A DNA stretch of 8,842 nt from an uncultured Bacilli bacterium (lineage in GTDB: Bacteria; Bacillota_I; Bacilli_A; RF39; UBA660), in contig CAKPHZ010000035.1 in NCBI GenBank assembly GCA_934162265.1, forward strand, positions 1 to 8,842. The letters run 5' to 3'. The notes under the pieces were generated by a model. The model searched no databases and was not told the DNA's origin. It saw only the letters and a program-made list of their open reading frames with translations. The translations under genes were made by a program, and so were the position numbers. Shown here piece by piece: positions 1 through 6,156 of this stretch; within the stretch, counting starts at the first letter, position 1; every line of letters starts with the position of its first letter.

Positions 1-54
1 ACACGTAAAATGTTTGAAGATGCTATTATTGAAGCTTATAATAACGCTGAATAA
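1..54 (+). CDS. spoVG: C-terminal end of SpoVG family regulator (partial)
   Basis: Only the last 17 codons and the TAA stop are inside the window, read in frame from base 1. The encoded tail (TRKMFEDAIIEAYNNAE) resembles the C-terminal helix of SpoVG, where a conserved TR(x)KIQ(D/E)AV(L)xEY segment closes the domain. SpoVG is a small RNA/DNA-binding regulator of about 85-100 residues, tied to sporulation septation and to global gene expression in Bacillota. The fit with the neighbours is good: yabP and yabQ, directly downstream, are also sporulation genes. In B. subtilis spoVG lies in the same broad chromosomal arm but several genes away from yabP. The gene is followed at once by an intrinsic terminator, so it is not in the yabP transcript. 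The identification rests on a short tail and on motif memory, so it is likely but not certain. Confidence 0.66.
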   Translation, partial: TRKMFEDAIIEAYNNAE

Positions 55-61
55 GAATTTT

Positions 62-96
62 AGGAAACTATTGATATGTAAGTAGTTTCTTTTTTT
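62..96 (+). terminator. Intrinsic terminator of the spoVG-like gene
   Basis: An inverted repeat (AGGAAACTA at 62-70 with TAGTTTCTT at 83-91, including one G-T pair) encloses a 12-base loop and runs directly into a T tract at 90-96. It begins eight bases after the stop codon at 52-54, which is the usual position for a rho-independent terminator. Confidence 0.8.
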
Positions 97-172
97 ATGC
101 CTTATGGATATGATTTTATGATTCTTTCTTTATATTGTTCATGAATAGAATAGTTCTTACATATACATTATT

Positions 173-179
173 AGGAGGG
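173..179 (+). promoter_or_regulatory. Ribosome binding site that sets the yabP start
   Basis: AGGAGGG lies seven bases upstream of the ATG at 186. This near-perfect Shine-Dalgarno sequence rules out the longer in-frame reading that would begin near 135 and would add 17 residues with no counterpart in YabP. Confidence 0.85.
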
Positions 180-185
180 ACATTT

Positions 186-482
186 ATGGACAAGGTAAAA
201 GAAATGGAAAGTAGTAGTTTTAATCATGGAATATCTATTGCTGAGAGAAAGAATGTTTTAGTTACAGGGGTAAAGAAGATTGAGAGTTTTGATAAGGAAG
301 AATTTTTAATGGATACTACTTTAGGTTTTTTAACAATTAAGGGGAATGGGTTAGAGATTATAAAGTTGGATACTTATCAAGGAAATGTTACAATTAAGGG
401 AACTGTTGATAGTATTAATTATACGGCTGGTGATAACAAAAAGAAATCAGAGGAAAGTTTTCTTTCTAAGTTATTTAAGTAA
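186..482 (+). CDS. yabP: Sporulation protein YabP
   Basis: The product is 98 residues, the usual YabP length (about 100). Its core matches the family closely: an N-terminal region with ERKNVLVTGVKKIESFD (residues 20-36), then EEFLMDTTLGFLTIKG (38-53), a second strand pair around NVTIKG (67-72), and the characteristic C-terminus FLSKLFK (92-98), which is almost identical to the end of B. subtilis YabP. The pattern is that of a small beta-rich YabP/YqfC-type domain. In B. subtilis yabP and yabQ form a sporulation operon read by the mother-cell factor sigma-E, and yabQ is needed for spore cortex formation; the exact role of YabP is unknown. Here yabP also heads yabQ: its stop codon overlaps the yabQ start as TAATG. 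I could not identify a convincing promoter. TATACATT at 162-169 is a loose match to a sigma-E -10 element, but its -35 partner and spacing are poor. Confidence 0.93.
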   Translation: MDKVKEMESSSFNHGISIAERKNVLVTGVKKIESFDKEEFLMDTTLGFLTIKGNGLEIIKLDTYQGNVTIKGTVDSINYTAGDNKKKSEESFLSKLFK

Positions 483-760
483 TGTTTTTAAAGGTGCAAA
501 TTATTTCTTTGATGGTTTCTTTTTGTTATGGGATATTTTTTTATTTGTTGTTAGAGTTAAATTCTAAATTTTTATATTCTTCTAATATCATGATAAAAGT
601 AATTTGTTCTTTTTTGTTTGTAATGTTTCATACTTTGTTGTATTTTTTGATTTTAATGAAAATTAATTATGGTTATATTCATTTTTATTTCTTTTTATGT
701 ATTATTTTGGGGTATATTTTGTGTAAAGTGATTTATAAAAAAATTGTAAAGAAATCATGA
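482..760 (+). CDS. yabQ: Spore cortex biosynthesis protein YabQ (short form)
   Basis: This is a 92-residue, very hydrophobic protein with three likely membrane segments, at about residues 5-25, 36-59 and 64-86, followed by a short basic tail (KKIVKKS). Its position directly after yabP and before divIC, the segment number and the N-terminal pattern identify it as YabQ, a membrane protein of the outer forespore membrane needed for spore cortex synthesis. B. subtilis YabQ is about 210 residues. This copy keeps only the conserved membrane domain and lacks the long C-terminal part, as is common outside Bacillus (family knowledge). The start codon shares one base with the yabP stop (TAATG) and no clear ribosome binding site precedes it, which suggests translational coupling. 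It ends with TGA, which shows that TGA is a stop in this organism. The divIC promoter lies inside its last codons. Confidence 0.82.
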   Translation: MFLKVQIISLMVSFCYGIFFYLLLELNSKFLYSSNIMIKVICSFLFVMFHTLLYFLILMKINYGYIHFYFFLCIILGYILCKVIYKKIVKKS

Positions 761-772
761 ATGTGCTATAAT
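744..772 (+). promoter_or_regulatory. Sigma-A-type promoter for divIC, inside yabQ
   Basis: TTGTAA at 744-749 and TATAAT at 767-772 are separated by exactly 17 bases. A TGC at 764-766 in front of the -10 adds an extended -10 motif. Transcription would begin near 779, about 20 bases before the divIC ATG at 799. The -35 lies within the yabQ coding sequence. This gives divIC vegetative expression apart from the sporulation genes upstream. Confidence 0.8.
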
Positions 773-798
773 CAAGTTAAGATAAGTTGGTGATAGGT

Positions 799-1098
799 AT
801 GAAGAAAAGACGTAAATATACTGTTAAGACAAAAGGGAGAATGTTAGTTATTATTCTTTTCTTTTTTGCAATTATTGCTACTTTAGGATATACTTTTTTT
901 CTTGATTTAGGGCGTATTTATGATATGAAGATGGAAGAGCAAAAATTAAATAAGGAAAAAAATGAGTTATTAGATGAGGAAGAAACGATACAAGCGGATA
1001 TTAAGCGATTGTCTGATTCTGATTATATTGCTAGGTATGTTCGTGAGAAGTATATGTATTCTAAAGAAGGAGAGTTAATTTTAAGGATTAAAGAGTAA
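799..1098 (+). CDS. divIC: Septum formation initiator DivIC (FtsB/DivIC family)
   Basis: The product is a 99-residue bitopic membrane protein of typical DivIC/FtsB architecture. It has a short basic cytoplasmic N-terminus (KKRRKYTVKTKGR, 2-14), one membrane span (about 15-35), an extracytoplasmic coiled coil rich in E, K and L (about 38-72), and the conserved terminal block with DYIARYVREKYMYSKEGE (75-92). In the divisome DivIC pairs with FtsL and binds DivIB to control septal peptidoglycan synthesis. The position after yabP-yabQ is the same as in B. subtilis. I chose ATG 799: the strong promoter upstream should start transcripts near 779, and GGTGAT (789-794) can serve as a weak ribosome binding site. 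In-frame TTG 787 and GTG 790 would leave almost no leader. No terminator follows the gene immediately, so transcripts may run into the structured leader of the next gene. Confidence 0.93.
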   Translation: MKKRRKYTVKTKGRMLVIILFFFAIIATLGYTFFLDLGRIYDMKMEEQKLNKEKNELLDEEETIQADIKRLSDSDYIARYVREKYMYSKEGELILRIKE

Positions 1099-1107
1099 AA
1101 AAACTGG

Positions 1108-1167
1108 TAAAGGTAGTCAGAGTATTGAACCTTTGTCAACACTCTGCTATACAATTATTTGTATAGC
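1108..1167 (+). repeat. Three overlapping inverted repeats in a leader region
   Basis: In the 145-base gap after divIC, three stems compete or abut. TAAAGGT (1108-1114) pairs with ACCTTTG (1129-1135). CAGAGT (1118-1123) pairs with ACTCTG (1141-1146), and this can extend through a mismatch by TTGA (1125-1128) with TCAA (1136-1139). GCTATACAA (1146-1154) pairs perfectly with TTGTATAGC (1159-1167) across a TTAT loop. The first two stems cannot form together. No T tract follows on either strand, so this is not a plain terminator. It may be an RNA leader or an operator-type dyad for the next gene; I recognise no known riboswitch class. Confidence 0.55.
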
Positions 1168-1243
1168 AAATCAAAAGTATAAGTAGAAAGAGAGCAATAA
1201 TATAATTAATATTTCTATAAGATTGAATGTAGGTGGTTAATTT

Positions 1244-2134
1244 ATGGTAACATTTGAAGAAATAATTCATGAAAAGGATAAAAAAAGGAGAGATATATTA
1301 GTTGAAAAGAAAATTCAAGAATTAAATGAGTTTAGTACTCCTTTCGAATTAGGTACAAATTCAATTGCTAGTGGTTTTATATCTAGTAATAGTGTAGTTC
1401 ATTTTTCAGAATGTCATTGGGATTTAAACAAAGGTTTAGGAAGTTTCTATGGAATGAAGACTACTGATTATTTTTACGATTTTTTTGATTTTTTGAGTAA
1501 GAAAAATTTAACAACAAAAGTTGATGTTGTTAATTATGTTTCATCTTTTTTAAAAAAATATTTTGATGAAGAGGGCAGTAAAAAAAATGATAGAGAAATC
1601 TTATTTGATGATATATGCAATCAACTAGATCATATGTCTGATGAAGAAAAATTTTTAAGATGTAGGAATGCTTGGATGGATATTGGAATTTTTAAAAATA
1701 GATCTGCAGCAGAGTGCACTGAACATTCAGCTATTACTCAAAACTTACTAAGTATTTGTGATATTGAATCATGTTATATATCTGGTAATATGAAAACATC
1801 TAGTTCAAACGGAGCTCATGCTTTTACTATTTTTAAAATGAATGAAGATTTTTATTTATTGGATTCTACAAATCCAGTCTGTTTGTTCGATGAAAAAGAT
1901 AATTATGCGGGATGTAAATCGTTTGTTGTTAAGTTGCCTTATGAAATTGTAATAAATTTTATTCAATTAAATGGAGAAATAAAATTAGGGAAATGCAACT
2001 ATATGAGAACGAGTAGTGGAAAAACTATTATGGTAGATAAATCAATAAATGTATATACGACGACAAGTAAATTAATAAACGAAGAAGAATGCAATAAATT
2101 TTTTGGTTTAAATTCTAGAACTAATAAATTGTAA
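1244..2134 (+). CDS. Transglutaminase-like fold protein, function unknown
   Basis: This 296-residue protein has no signal peptide or membrane segment, so it is probably cytoplasmic. The second half carries the order expected of a papain-like transglutaminase core: a nucleophile-type Cys in ECTEHS (C158) at the start of a hydrophobic helix, a His in GAHAFTIF (H192), and an Asp in FYLLDSTNP (D207), with the strand spacing typical of that fold. Residues 1-150 are mostly helical, charged and unrecognised. Members of this superfamily may be proteases, peptide N-glycanase-like enzymes or cross-linking enzymes; the substrate cannot be told here. The start is supported by AGGTGG (1231-1236), seven bases before the ATG. 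The gene replaces yabR, spoIIE and the tilS block that follow divIC in B. subtilis. All eight Arg codons are AGA or AGG, whereas divIC and parA use CGT/CGA often, which hints at horizontal acquisition. It lies tail to tail with ftsH and has no clear terminator of its own. Confidence 0.72.
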   Translation: MVTFEEIIHEKDKKRRDILVEKKIQELNEFSTPFELGTNSIASGFISSNSVVHFSECHWDLNKGLGSFYGMKTTDYFYDFFDFLSKKNLTTKVDVVNYVSSFLKKYFDEEGSKKNDREILFDDICNQLDHMSDEEKFLRCRNAWMDIGIFKNRSAAECTEHSAITQNLLSICDIESCYISGNMKTSSSNGAHAFTIFKMNEDFYLLDSTNPVCLFDEKDNYAGCKSFVVKLPYEIVINFIQLNGEIKLGKCNYMRTSSGKTIMVDKSINVYTTTSKLINEEECNKFFGLNSRTNKL

Positions 2135-2241
2135 CTATAAAATATAGCGATAAAAAGGATAAGCATAGATGAAAAAGTCTATGATAGTTCAATATTTATT
2201 GATATATTTGTAAAGGTGACTGAAAAAATTAAAATGTATTT
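2135..2241. other. Convergent intergenic region, no gene seen
   Basis: This lies between the stop of the transglutaminase-like gene and the ftsH terminator. It holds a small dyad, CATAGA (2164-2169) with TCTATG (2178-2183), without a T tract. I see no supported gene, and nothing else of note. Confidence 0.5.
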
Positions 2242-2276
2242 AAAAGAAAACCTCACATTTTTCAAATGTGGGGTTT
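2242..2276 (-). terminator. Intrinsic terminator of the tilS-ftsH operon
   Basis: AAACCTCACATTT (2248-2260) pairs with AAATGTGGGGTTT (2264-2276) as a 13-bp stem with one G-T pair and a 3-base loop. Read on the minus strand, it is followed by a T-rich tail (complement of 2242-2247). It lies 25 bases beyond the ftsH stop. The plus-strand side lacks a good T tract, so it serves mainly ftsH but may impede transcripts arriving from the opposite gene. Confidence 0.85.
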
Positions 2277-2300
2277 ATCAACATTCTGATTTGTAAGGTG

Positions 2301-4226
2301 TTATTCCTTATCTGTTTTTTCTTCTTTATTAGATTTCGTTTCTTTTTTAGAAGAATCTTCATCAGTATTTTTTTCTTCCTTATTTTCTTCATTTGGAAGA
2401 TGTCCTGTTTTTACTAAAGAGTCAATTTGTTCTTTGGTAATGGTTTCTTCTTCTAATAGAGTGTTTGCAATTAAGTCTAATAAATTTTTATTTTCTTTTA
2501 AGATTTTCTTTGTTTTTTCATAGCATTCATTGATGATGCTACGCATTTCTTCATCTATTTCATGAGCAACGATATCAGATACGTTTCTATTTTTTGTGTA
2601 GTCTCTTCCTAAGAATGTGTTTCCTGATGGTTCTTCTAACATCATTGGTCCTAATTTACTCATTCCATATTCTGTTACCATGCTTCTTGCAATTTTGGTT
2701 GCTTTTTTGAAGTCGTCGTGAGCACCAGTAGTGATTTCTCCAAATTCGATTTCTTCAGCAACACGTCCACCTAATAAGCCTGAGATTGCTTCTAATAGTT
2801 CTTGTTTTGTGCTAGTGAAGGTTTCTTCTTTTGGTGTCATCATTGTATATCCACCGGCTTGACCTCTTGGAATGATGGTTATTTTTTGAACATCATTAGC
2901 GCCTTCTAGTTTAAGACCAACAACAGCGTGTCCTGCTTCATGGTAAGCAACTAATTTCTTTTCTTTGTCTGTATATTTCTTCGTTACTTTAGCTGGTCCC
3001 ATGATAACACGGTCGGTTGCTTCGTCAATTTCACTCATTGTAATTGCTTTTTTTCCTCTTCTGACAGTAAGTAGGGCTGCTTCATTTAATAAGTTTTCTA
3101 GGTCAGCTCCACTGAAGCCTGGTGTTCTTTTAGCAAGATATTCTAGAGTAATATTTTTATCTAATGTTTTATTTTTAGCGTGTACTTTTAAAATTTCTAA
3201 ACGAGCGTTTTTATCTGGTAGTCCAACTGTAACTTGACGGTCAAATCTTCCTGGTCTAAGTAGGGCTGGGTCTAATACGTCTGGACGGTTAGTAGCAGCA
3301 ATTACAATGATTCCTTCATGAGGTCCAAATCCATCCATTTCTGTTAATAATTGGTTTAGGGTTTGTTCTCTTTCATCATGTCCTCCACCAAGTCCTGTTC
3401 CTCTTTGACGTCCAACAGCATCAATTTCATCGATGAAGATTAAACATGGGGCATTCATTTTTGCTTGTTTGAACATATCTCTTACACGAGATGCTCCGAT
3501 TCCTACGAATAGTTCTACAAAGTCAGAACCACTAATGTAATAGAATGGTACTTTTGCTTCTCCAGCAACTGCCCTGGCAAGTAAGGTTTTACCTGTTCCA
3601 GGAGGACCTACTAAAAGTACTCCTTTTGGTATTCTTGCTCCCATAGCTTGGAATTTCTTTGGATTTTTTAAGAAATCAATTAATTCTTTTACTTCTTCTT
3701 TTTCTTCTGTTAATCCGGCTACATCTTTGAAGTTAGTTTTTGTTCCTTCTTCTAATAATTTTGCACGAGATTTTCCAAAGTCCATTGATTTGTTGTTTCC
3801 TCCGATTTGTCTTGTGAATAGCCAGAATGTTGCTCCTACTAGGATTGCTAATGGGATAATTTCTGTTAATACGGCTAGCCATTCTGAAGATTCAGGGTCT
3901 CTTTCAACATTTAGAGTAAATTTATTTTTATCAGCAGCATCTGTTATTTTAGAGATGAATTCGTCTGATTTTGGTAAAGTTAAAGTAAATGTTTCATTTT
4001 CATCATAATCTTTTAATTTTCCTGTTATTTCATATGTTTCACTTCTTGTTTTTGGAACGATATTTAATTCTTTAATTTCATTGCTATCTAATTCTTTTAT
4101 GAATTCATCATAGGTAAAATTGTTTACAGTGGTATTAAAGTTTTGAAATATTAGTAAACATACTATGATAAAACAGAAGAGAAATACATAGGGAAATAAT
4201 CCTTTTTTTACTGTTTTATTGTTCAT
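2301..4226 (-). CDS. ftsH: ATP-dependent zinc metalloprotease FtsH
   Basis: This is a complete 641-residue membrane-anchored AAA+ protease that degrades unneeded or damaged membrane and regulatory proteins as a hexamer. In order it has: membrane span 1 (about 11-28), an extracytoplasmic domain (about 29-117), membrane span 2 (about 118-138), and the AAA module with Walker A GPPGTGKT (207-214), the Phe-containing pore segment (near 235-241), Walker B LIFIDEIDA (262-270) and the second region of homology with the Arg finger area (about 312-330). The M41 peptidase follows with the zinc motif HEAGH (429-433) and the third ligand Asp in GAHDD (D505 by alignment). The tail (about 612-641) is low-complexity Lys/Glu/Ser. 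The start at ATG 4226 is set by AAGGAGG six bases upstream; the GTG at 4244 would lie upstream of that site. The first bases overlap the end of tilS by 11 bp, so the two form one operon. In B. subtilis hpt (hprT) lies between tilS and ftsH; it is absent here. Confidence 0.98.
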   Translation of the reverse strand: MNNKTVKKGLFPYVFLFCFIIVCLLIFQNFNTTVNNFTYDEFIKELDSNEIKELNIVPKTRSETYEITGKLKDYDENETFTLTLPKSDEFISKITDAADKNKFTLNVERDPESSEWLAVLTEIIPLAILVGATFWLFTRQIGGNNKSMDFGKSRAKLLEEGTKTNFKDVAGLTEEKEEVKELIDFLKNPKKFQAMGARIPKGVLLVGPPGTGKTLLARAVAGEAKVPFYYISGSDFVELFVGIGASRVRDMFKQAKMNAPCLIFIDEIDAVGRQRGTGLGGGHDEREQTLNQLLTEMDGFGPHEGIIVIAATNRPDVLDPALLRPGRFDRQVTVGLPDKNARLEILKVHAKNKTLDKNITLEYLAKRTPGFSGADLENLLNEAALLTVRRGKKAITMSEIDEATDRVIMGPAKVTKKYTDKEKKLVAYHEAGHAVVGLKLEGANDVQKITIIPRGQAGGYTMMTPKEETFTSTKQELLEAISGLLGGRVAEEIEFGEITTGAHDDFKKATKIARSMVTEYGMSKLGPMMLEEPSGNTFLGRDYTKNRNVSDIVAHEIDEEMRSIINECYEKTKKILKENKNLLDLIANTLLEEETITKEQIDSLVKTGHLPNEENKEEKNTDEDSSKKETKSNKEEKTDKE

Positions 4227-5541
4227 TCTTTTCCTCCTTTTCACAGTACTTTAGTATTATATCATAAAATTCTTCGGAATTGCTATTAAATTTGGACTTT
4301 TTTAGATTTGGTATCCAAATTATTTGGTCTTTTGCATCAACTAAAATGGGGTAGGTTTCTCTTTTTTCTTTGGGAACTTTTTTATCGATGAAAATATCAC
4401 TTACTTTTTTTGTTCCAGGACTGTTATAAAGGGAAATTTTATCTCCAGGTAATTTGTTTCTGAAATATAAGGGAAGTGTGATGTTTTTTGTGTTTAGTCT
4501 ACAAATATCATTTCCATTTTCAGAAGTTTTATTTATTTTTTTGATAAGAATACTTCCAAAGATATTTTCTTCTTGTAAGGGAACTTTATAGTTAAGGGGA
4601 GGATTCTTTTCTTTTTCTTTGATGATTAATTTATCATAAATTTTTCTTGCTTGTTTATTTTTGGGTAAATCTATGGATAAATTAGGGGTAGGAGAATTAA
4701 TAATTTTTAAGATATTGCTAATGTGATTATCTGTAATAATATTAGGAATATTTTGATAAGTATTATTTAGAATATGGTAAAGAAGATTTTTTTGGATGAA
4801 TGGTTTTTCTTTTTTGAATAAATTTAAATCTAGTACGTTATCTTTATAGATACTGTTTTCTTTTTCTTTAATGACTTCCTCTATATAAGTATTATATTCC
4901 AGTAAGACTTTTGAATATTTTAAGAATTGTTTATGGATATCTTTGTTTTCATTTTTTAAAATGGGTAAGATATTGGCGCGAATTCTATTTCTTGTATAAG
5001 TGGTATCTAAATTTGTTTTATCAATAAAATATTCAACGTTGTTTTTTTCATCATAGTTTAATAAATCTTCTTTGGTATAAGATAGAAAAGGGCGGATGAT
5101 TGTGTAATCTTTTTGTTTGGAAATCTCTTTAATACCAGCATATCCTTCTATGTTAGATCCTCGATTTATTTTCATGATAATCGTTTCAATTAAATCATCT
5201 CCATGGTGAGCTAAGAATAGATAATGACTGTTATACTTTTTTAGTGTTTGTTCATAAAAATTGTATCTTTTAATTCTTGCTTCATTTTCAAAATTATTTT
5301 CTTGATATTTTTCTATTTTGTAGACTTCAAAAGGAACATTTTGTTTCTGGCAGTAATCTTTTAAGTATTTTTCTTCTTCTTTACTTTCTTTTCTAACATT
5401 ATGGTTAATGTGACAACAAATGATTTTGTTTTTGGTATTATTTGTTAGATAGTGAAGAAGAGCCATAGAGTCTGGTCCTGCTGAACATCCTACTACAATA
5501 GTTTCTGCTTCTTTGGGAATAAAATTTTCAATATGAATCAT
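4216..5541 (-). CDS. tilS: tRNA(Ile)-lysidine synthetase TilS
   Basis: This 441-residue protein attaches lysine to C34 of the CAU-anticodon tRNA-Ile with ATP, making lysidine and allowing AUA decoding; this is essential in most bacteria. It shows the N-type ATP-pyrophosphatase loop as SAGPDS (20-25), then LAHHGDDLIET (110-120), RGSNIEGYAGI (127-137), and TNLDTTYTRNRIR (176-188), the signature that ends the catalytic domain. A variable middle domain and a C-terminal tRNA-binding domain follow, with YFRNKLPGD (359-367) and a GTKKVSDIFID block (376-386). The length is normal for Bacillota. The P-loop has Ala where SGGxDS has its first Gly. The start at ATG 5541 has an AAGGTG ribosome binding site ending four bases upstream and a promoter giving a leader of about 14 bases. 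The gene overlaps ftsH by 11 bp. Its AT-rich genome makes AUA codons frequent, so TilS should be in demand. Confidence 0.96.
   Translation of the reverse strand: MIHIENFIPKEAETIVVGCSAGPDSMALLHYLTNNTKNKIICCHINHNVRKESKEEEKYLKDYCQKQNVPFEVYKIEKYQENNFENEARIKRYNFYEQTLKKYNSHYLFLAHHGDDLIETIIMKINRGSNIEGYAGIKEISKQKDYTIIRPFLSYTKEDLLNYDEKNNVEYFIDKTNLDTTYTRNRIRANILPILKNENKDIHKQFLKYSKVLLEYNTYIEEVIKEKENSIYKDNVLDLNLFKKEKPFIQKNLLYHILNNTYQNIPNIITDNHISNILKIINSPTPNLSIDLPKNKQARKIYDKLIIKEKEKNPPLNYKVPLQEENIFGSILIKKINKTSENGNDICRLNTKNITLPLYFRNKLPGDKISLYNSPGTKKVSDIFIDKKVPKEKRETYPILVDAKDQIIWIPNLKKSKFNSNSEEFYDIILKYCEKEEKNEQ
4233..4239 (-). promoter_or_regulatory. Ribosome binding site that sets the ftsH start
   Basis: On the minus strand AAGGAGG lies six bases before the ATG at 4226, inside the last codons of tilS. 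It decides against the GTG codon at 4244, which would place this site inside ftsH and add six residues to the N-terminus. Confidence 0.9.
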
Positions 5542-5561
5542 GATACACCTTCTTTTTTTAT

Positions 5562-5590
5562 ATTATATCATGGAAAGGGTTTAGAGTAAA
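5562..5590 (-). promoter_or_regulatory. Promoter of the tilS-ftsH operon
   Basis: On the minus strand a -35-like TTTACT (5590-5585) and a perfect TATAAT (5567-5562) are 17 bases apart. TGA immediately before the -10 makes it an extended -10 promoter. The predicted transcript start near 5555 leaves a very short leader before the tilS ATG. Confidence 0.78.
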
Positions 5591-5597
5591 TTTTCTG

Positions 5598-5626
5598 TTG
5601 CTTTCTTTTGGTATATGTTGTATTAT
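5598..5626 (+). promoter_or_regulatory. Probable promoter of the 118-aa gene
   Basis: TTGCTT (5598-5603) and TATTAT (5621-5626) are separated by 17 bases, and the predicted start near 5633 lies just before the ribosome binding site at 5642-5648. It is arranged back to back with the tilS promoter without overlapping it. The -35 is a weak match. Confidence 0.55.
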
Positions 5627-5655
5627 ATATTTCAATTATTGAGAGGAGAAAAATG

Positions 5656-6012
5656 ATGTTTGAAAAATATGATATTGATAGATTATATACTTGTGAGATA
5701 GAAGTTTGGATTCCTTGGAGTATCGAAAATATAGGTGGTATGGTTACTATTACAGGTGAAGGTATTCGTGAATATCAAACAATTGTTTATGAAGATAGTG
5801 GTAGATACATAGATATTTATCATTCAGATAGAATTATCTGTGATATGGCTAAAGGAAATTTTAATCATATTTGCTGTTCTGATGATGGTTATTTGTATGC
5901 TTTAGATAGTTATAATTTAAAAAAATATTCTGATTGCTTATCAGACAAACAAAAGAAGGCAAAAACTTTACAGCGGTTACCTTTTAGGAAAAATAGATTA
6001 TTAAAAAAATAA
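5656..6012 (+). CDS. Small protein of unknown function (118 aa)
   Basis: I do not recognise this protein. It has 118 residues, no signal peptide and no membrane span. The first 85 residues look beta-rich and aromatic (YTCEIEVWIPWS at 11-22; YEDSGRYIDIYHSDRI at 45-60; DDGYLYALDSY at 76-86), followed by a Lys/Arg-rich tail (about 99-118). Four Cys residues occur (13, 62, 73, 74) but no metal-binding spacing stands out. AGAGGAG (5642-5648) is a good ribosome binding site. ATG 5656 gives seven bases of spacing and ATG 5653, one codon earlier, gives four, so the start may shift by one residue. The gene stands alone, with its own promoter divergent from tilS and its own terminator. Codon use resembles the neighbours. 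Clean signals and an intact frame argue that it is a real gene. Confidence 0.75.
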   Translation: MFEKYDIDRLYTCEIEVWIPWSIENIGGMVTITGEGIREYQTIVYEDSGRYIDIYHSDRIICDMAKGNFNHICCSDDGYLYALDSYNLKKYSDCLSDKQKKAKTLQRLPFRKNRLLKK

Positions 6013-6017
6013 AAATA

Positions 6018-6074
6018 AAATACTTATTTGTATATTCTTTTATTATGTAGAAAGGATACAAGTAAGTATTTTTT
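6018..6074 (+). terminator. Strong intrinsic terminator of the 118-aa gene
   Basis: A 16-bp stem (6018-6033 with 6056-6071, one G-T pair) can extend through a bulge by TCTTT/AAAGG, and it runs into a T tract at 6069-6074. The left flank is A-rich, so the element could also stop transcription in the reverse direction. Confidence 0.85.
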
Positions 6075-6100
6075 GCATAAAATAAACTAGAAAAAATGAA

Positions 6101-6129
6101 TTGACAAATAGGTTAAATGTACTTATAAT
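6101..6129 (+). promoter_or_regulatory. Perfect consensus sigma-A promoter
   Basis: TTGACA (6101-6106) and TATAAT (6124-6129) are exactly 17 bases apart, matching the sigma-A consensus at all twelve positions. Predicted start is near 6136, about 20 bases before the ATG at 6157. It is the best promoter in the window. Confidence 0.92.
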
Positions 6130-6156
6130 GGTTCTTACGAGGTGAAGATAAATAAA

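Noticed and set aside
143..169. Sigma-E promoter for yabP (TATACATT with GAATAGA)
   Set aside because: The -10 matches six of eight positions, but the -35 is about 12 bases away instead of 14-15 and matches poorly. It is plausible from the gene's role but not supported enough to annotate.
385..567. Open frame of 60 codons across the yabP-yabQ junction
   Set aside because: It is out of frame with two recognised genes and shows no start signal.
2169..2213. A 14-residue hydrophobic open reading frame between the transglutaminase-like gene and ftsH
   Set aside because: It is very short, its AGGA-like site is about ten bases away, and its start overlaps a small dyad. In AT-rich DNA this is expected by chance.
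2275..2283. TTATCAACA as a second DnaA box
   Set aside because: It has one mismatch to TTATCCACA and lies in the right arm of the ftsH terminator.
2965..4008. Open frames of about 90 codons on the plus strand across ftsH
   Set aside because: They are antisense to the highly conserved AAA and N-terminal parts of ftsH and lack family resemblance and ribosome binding sites.
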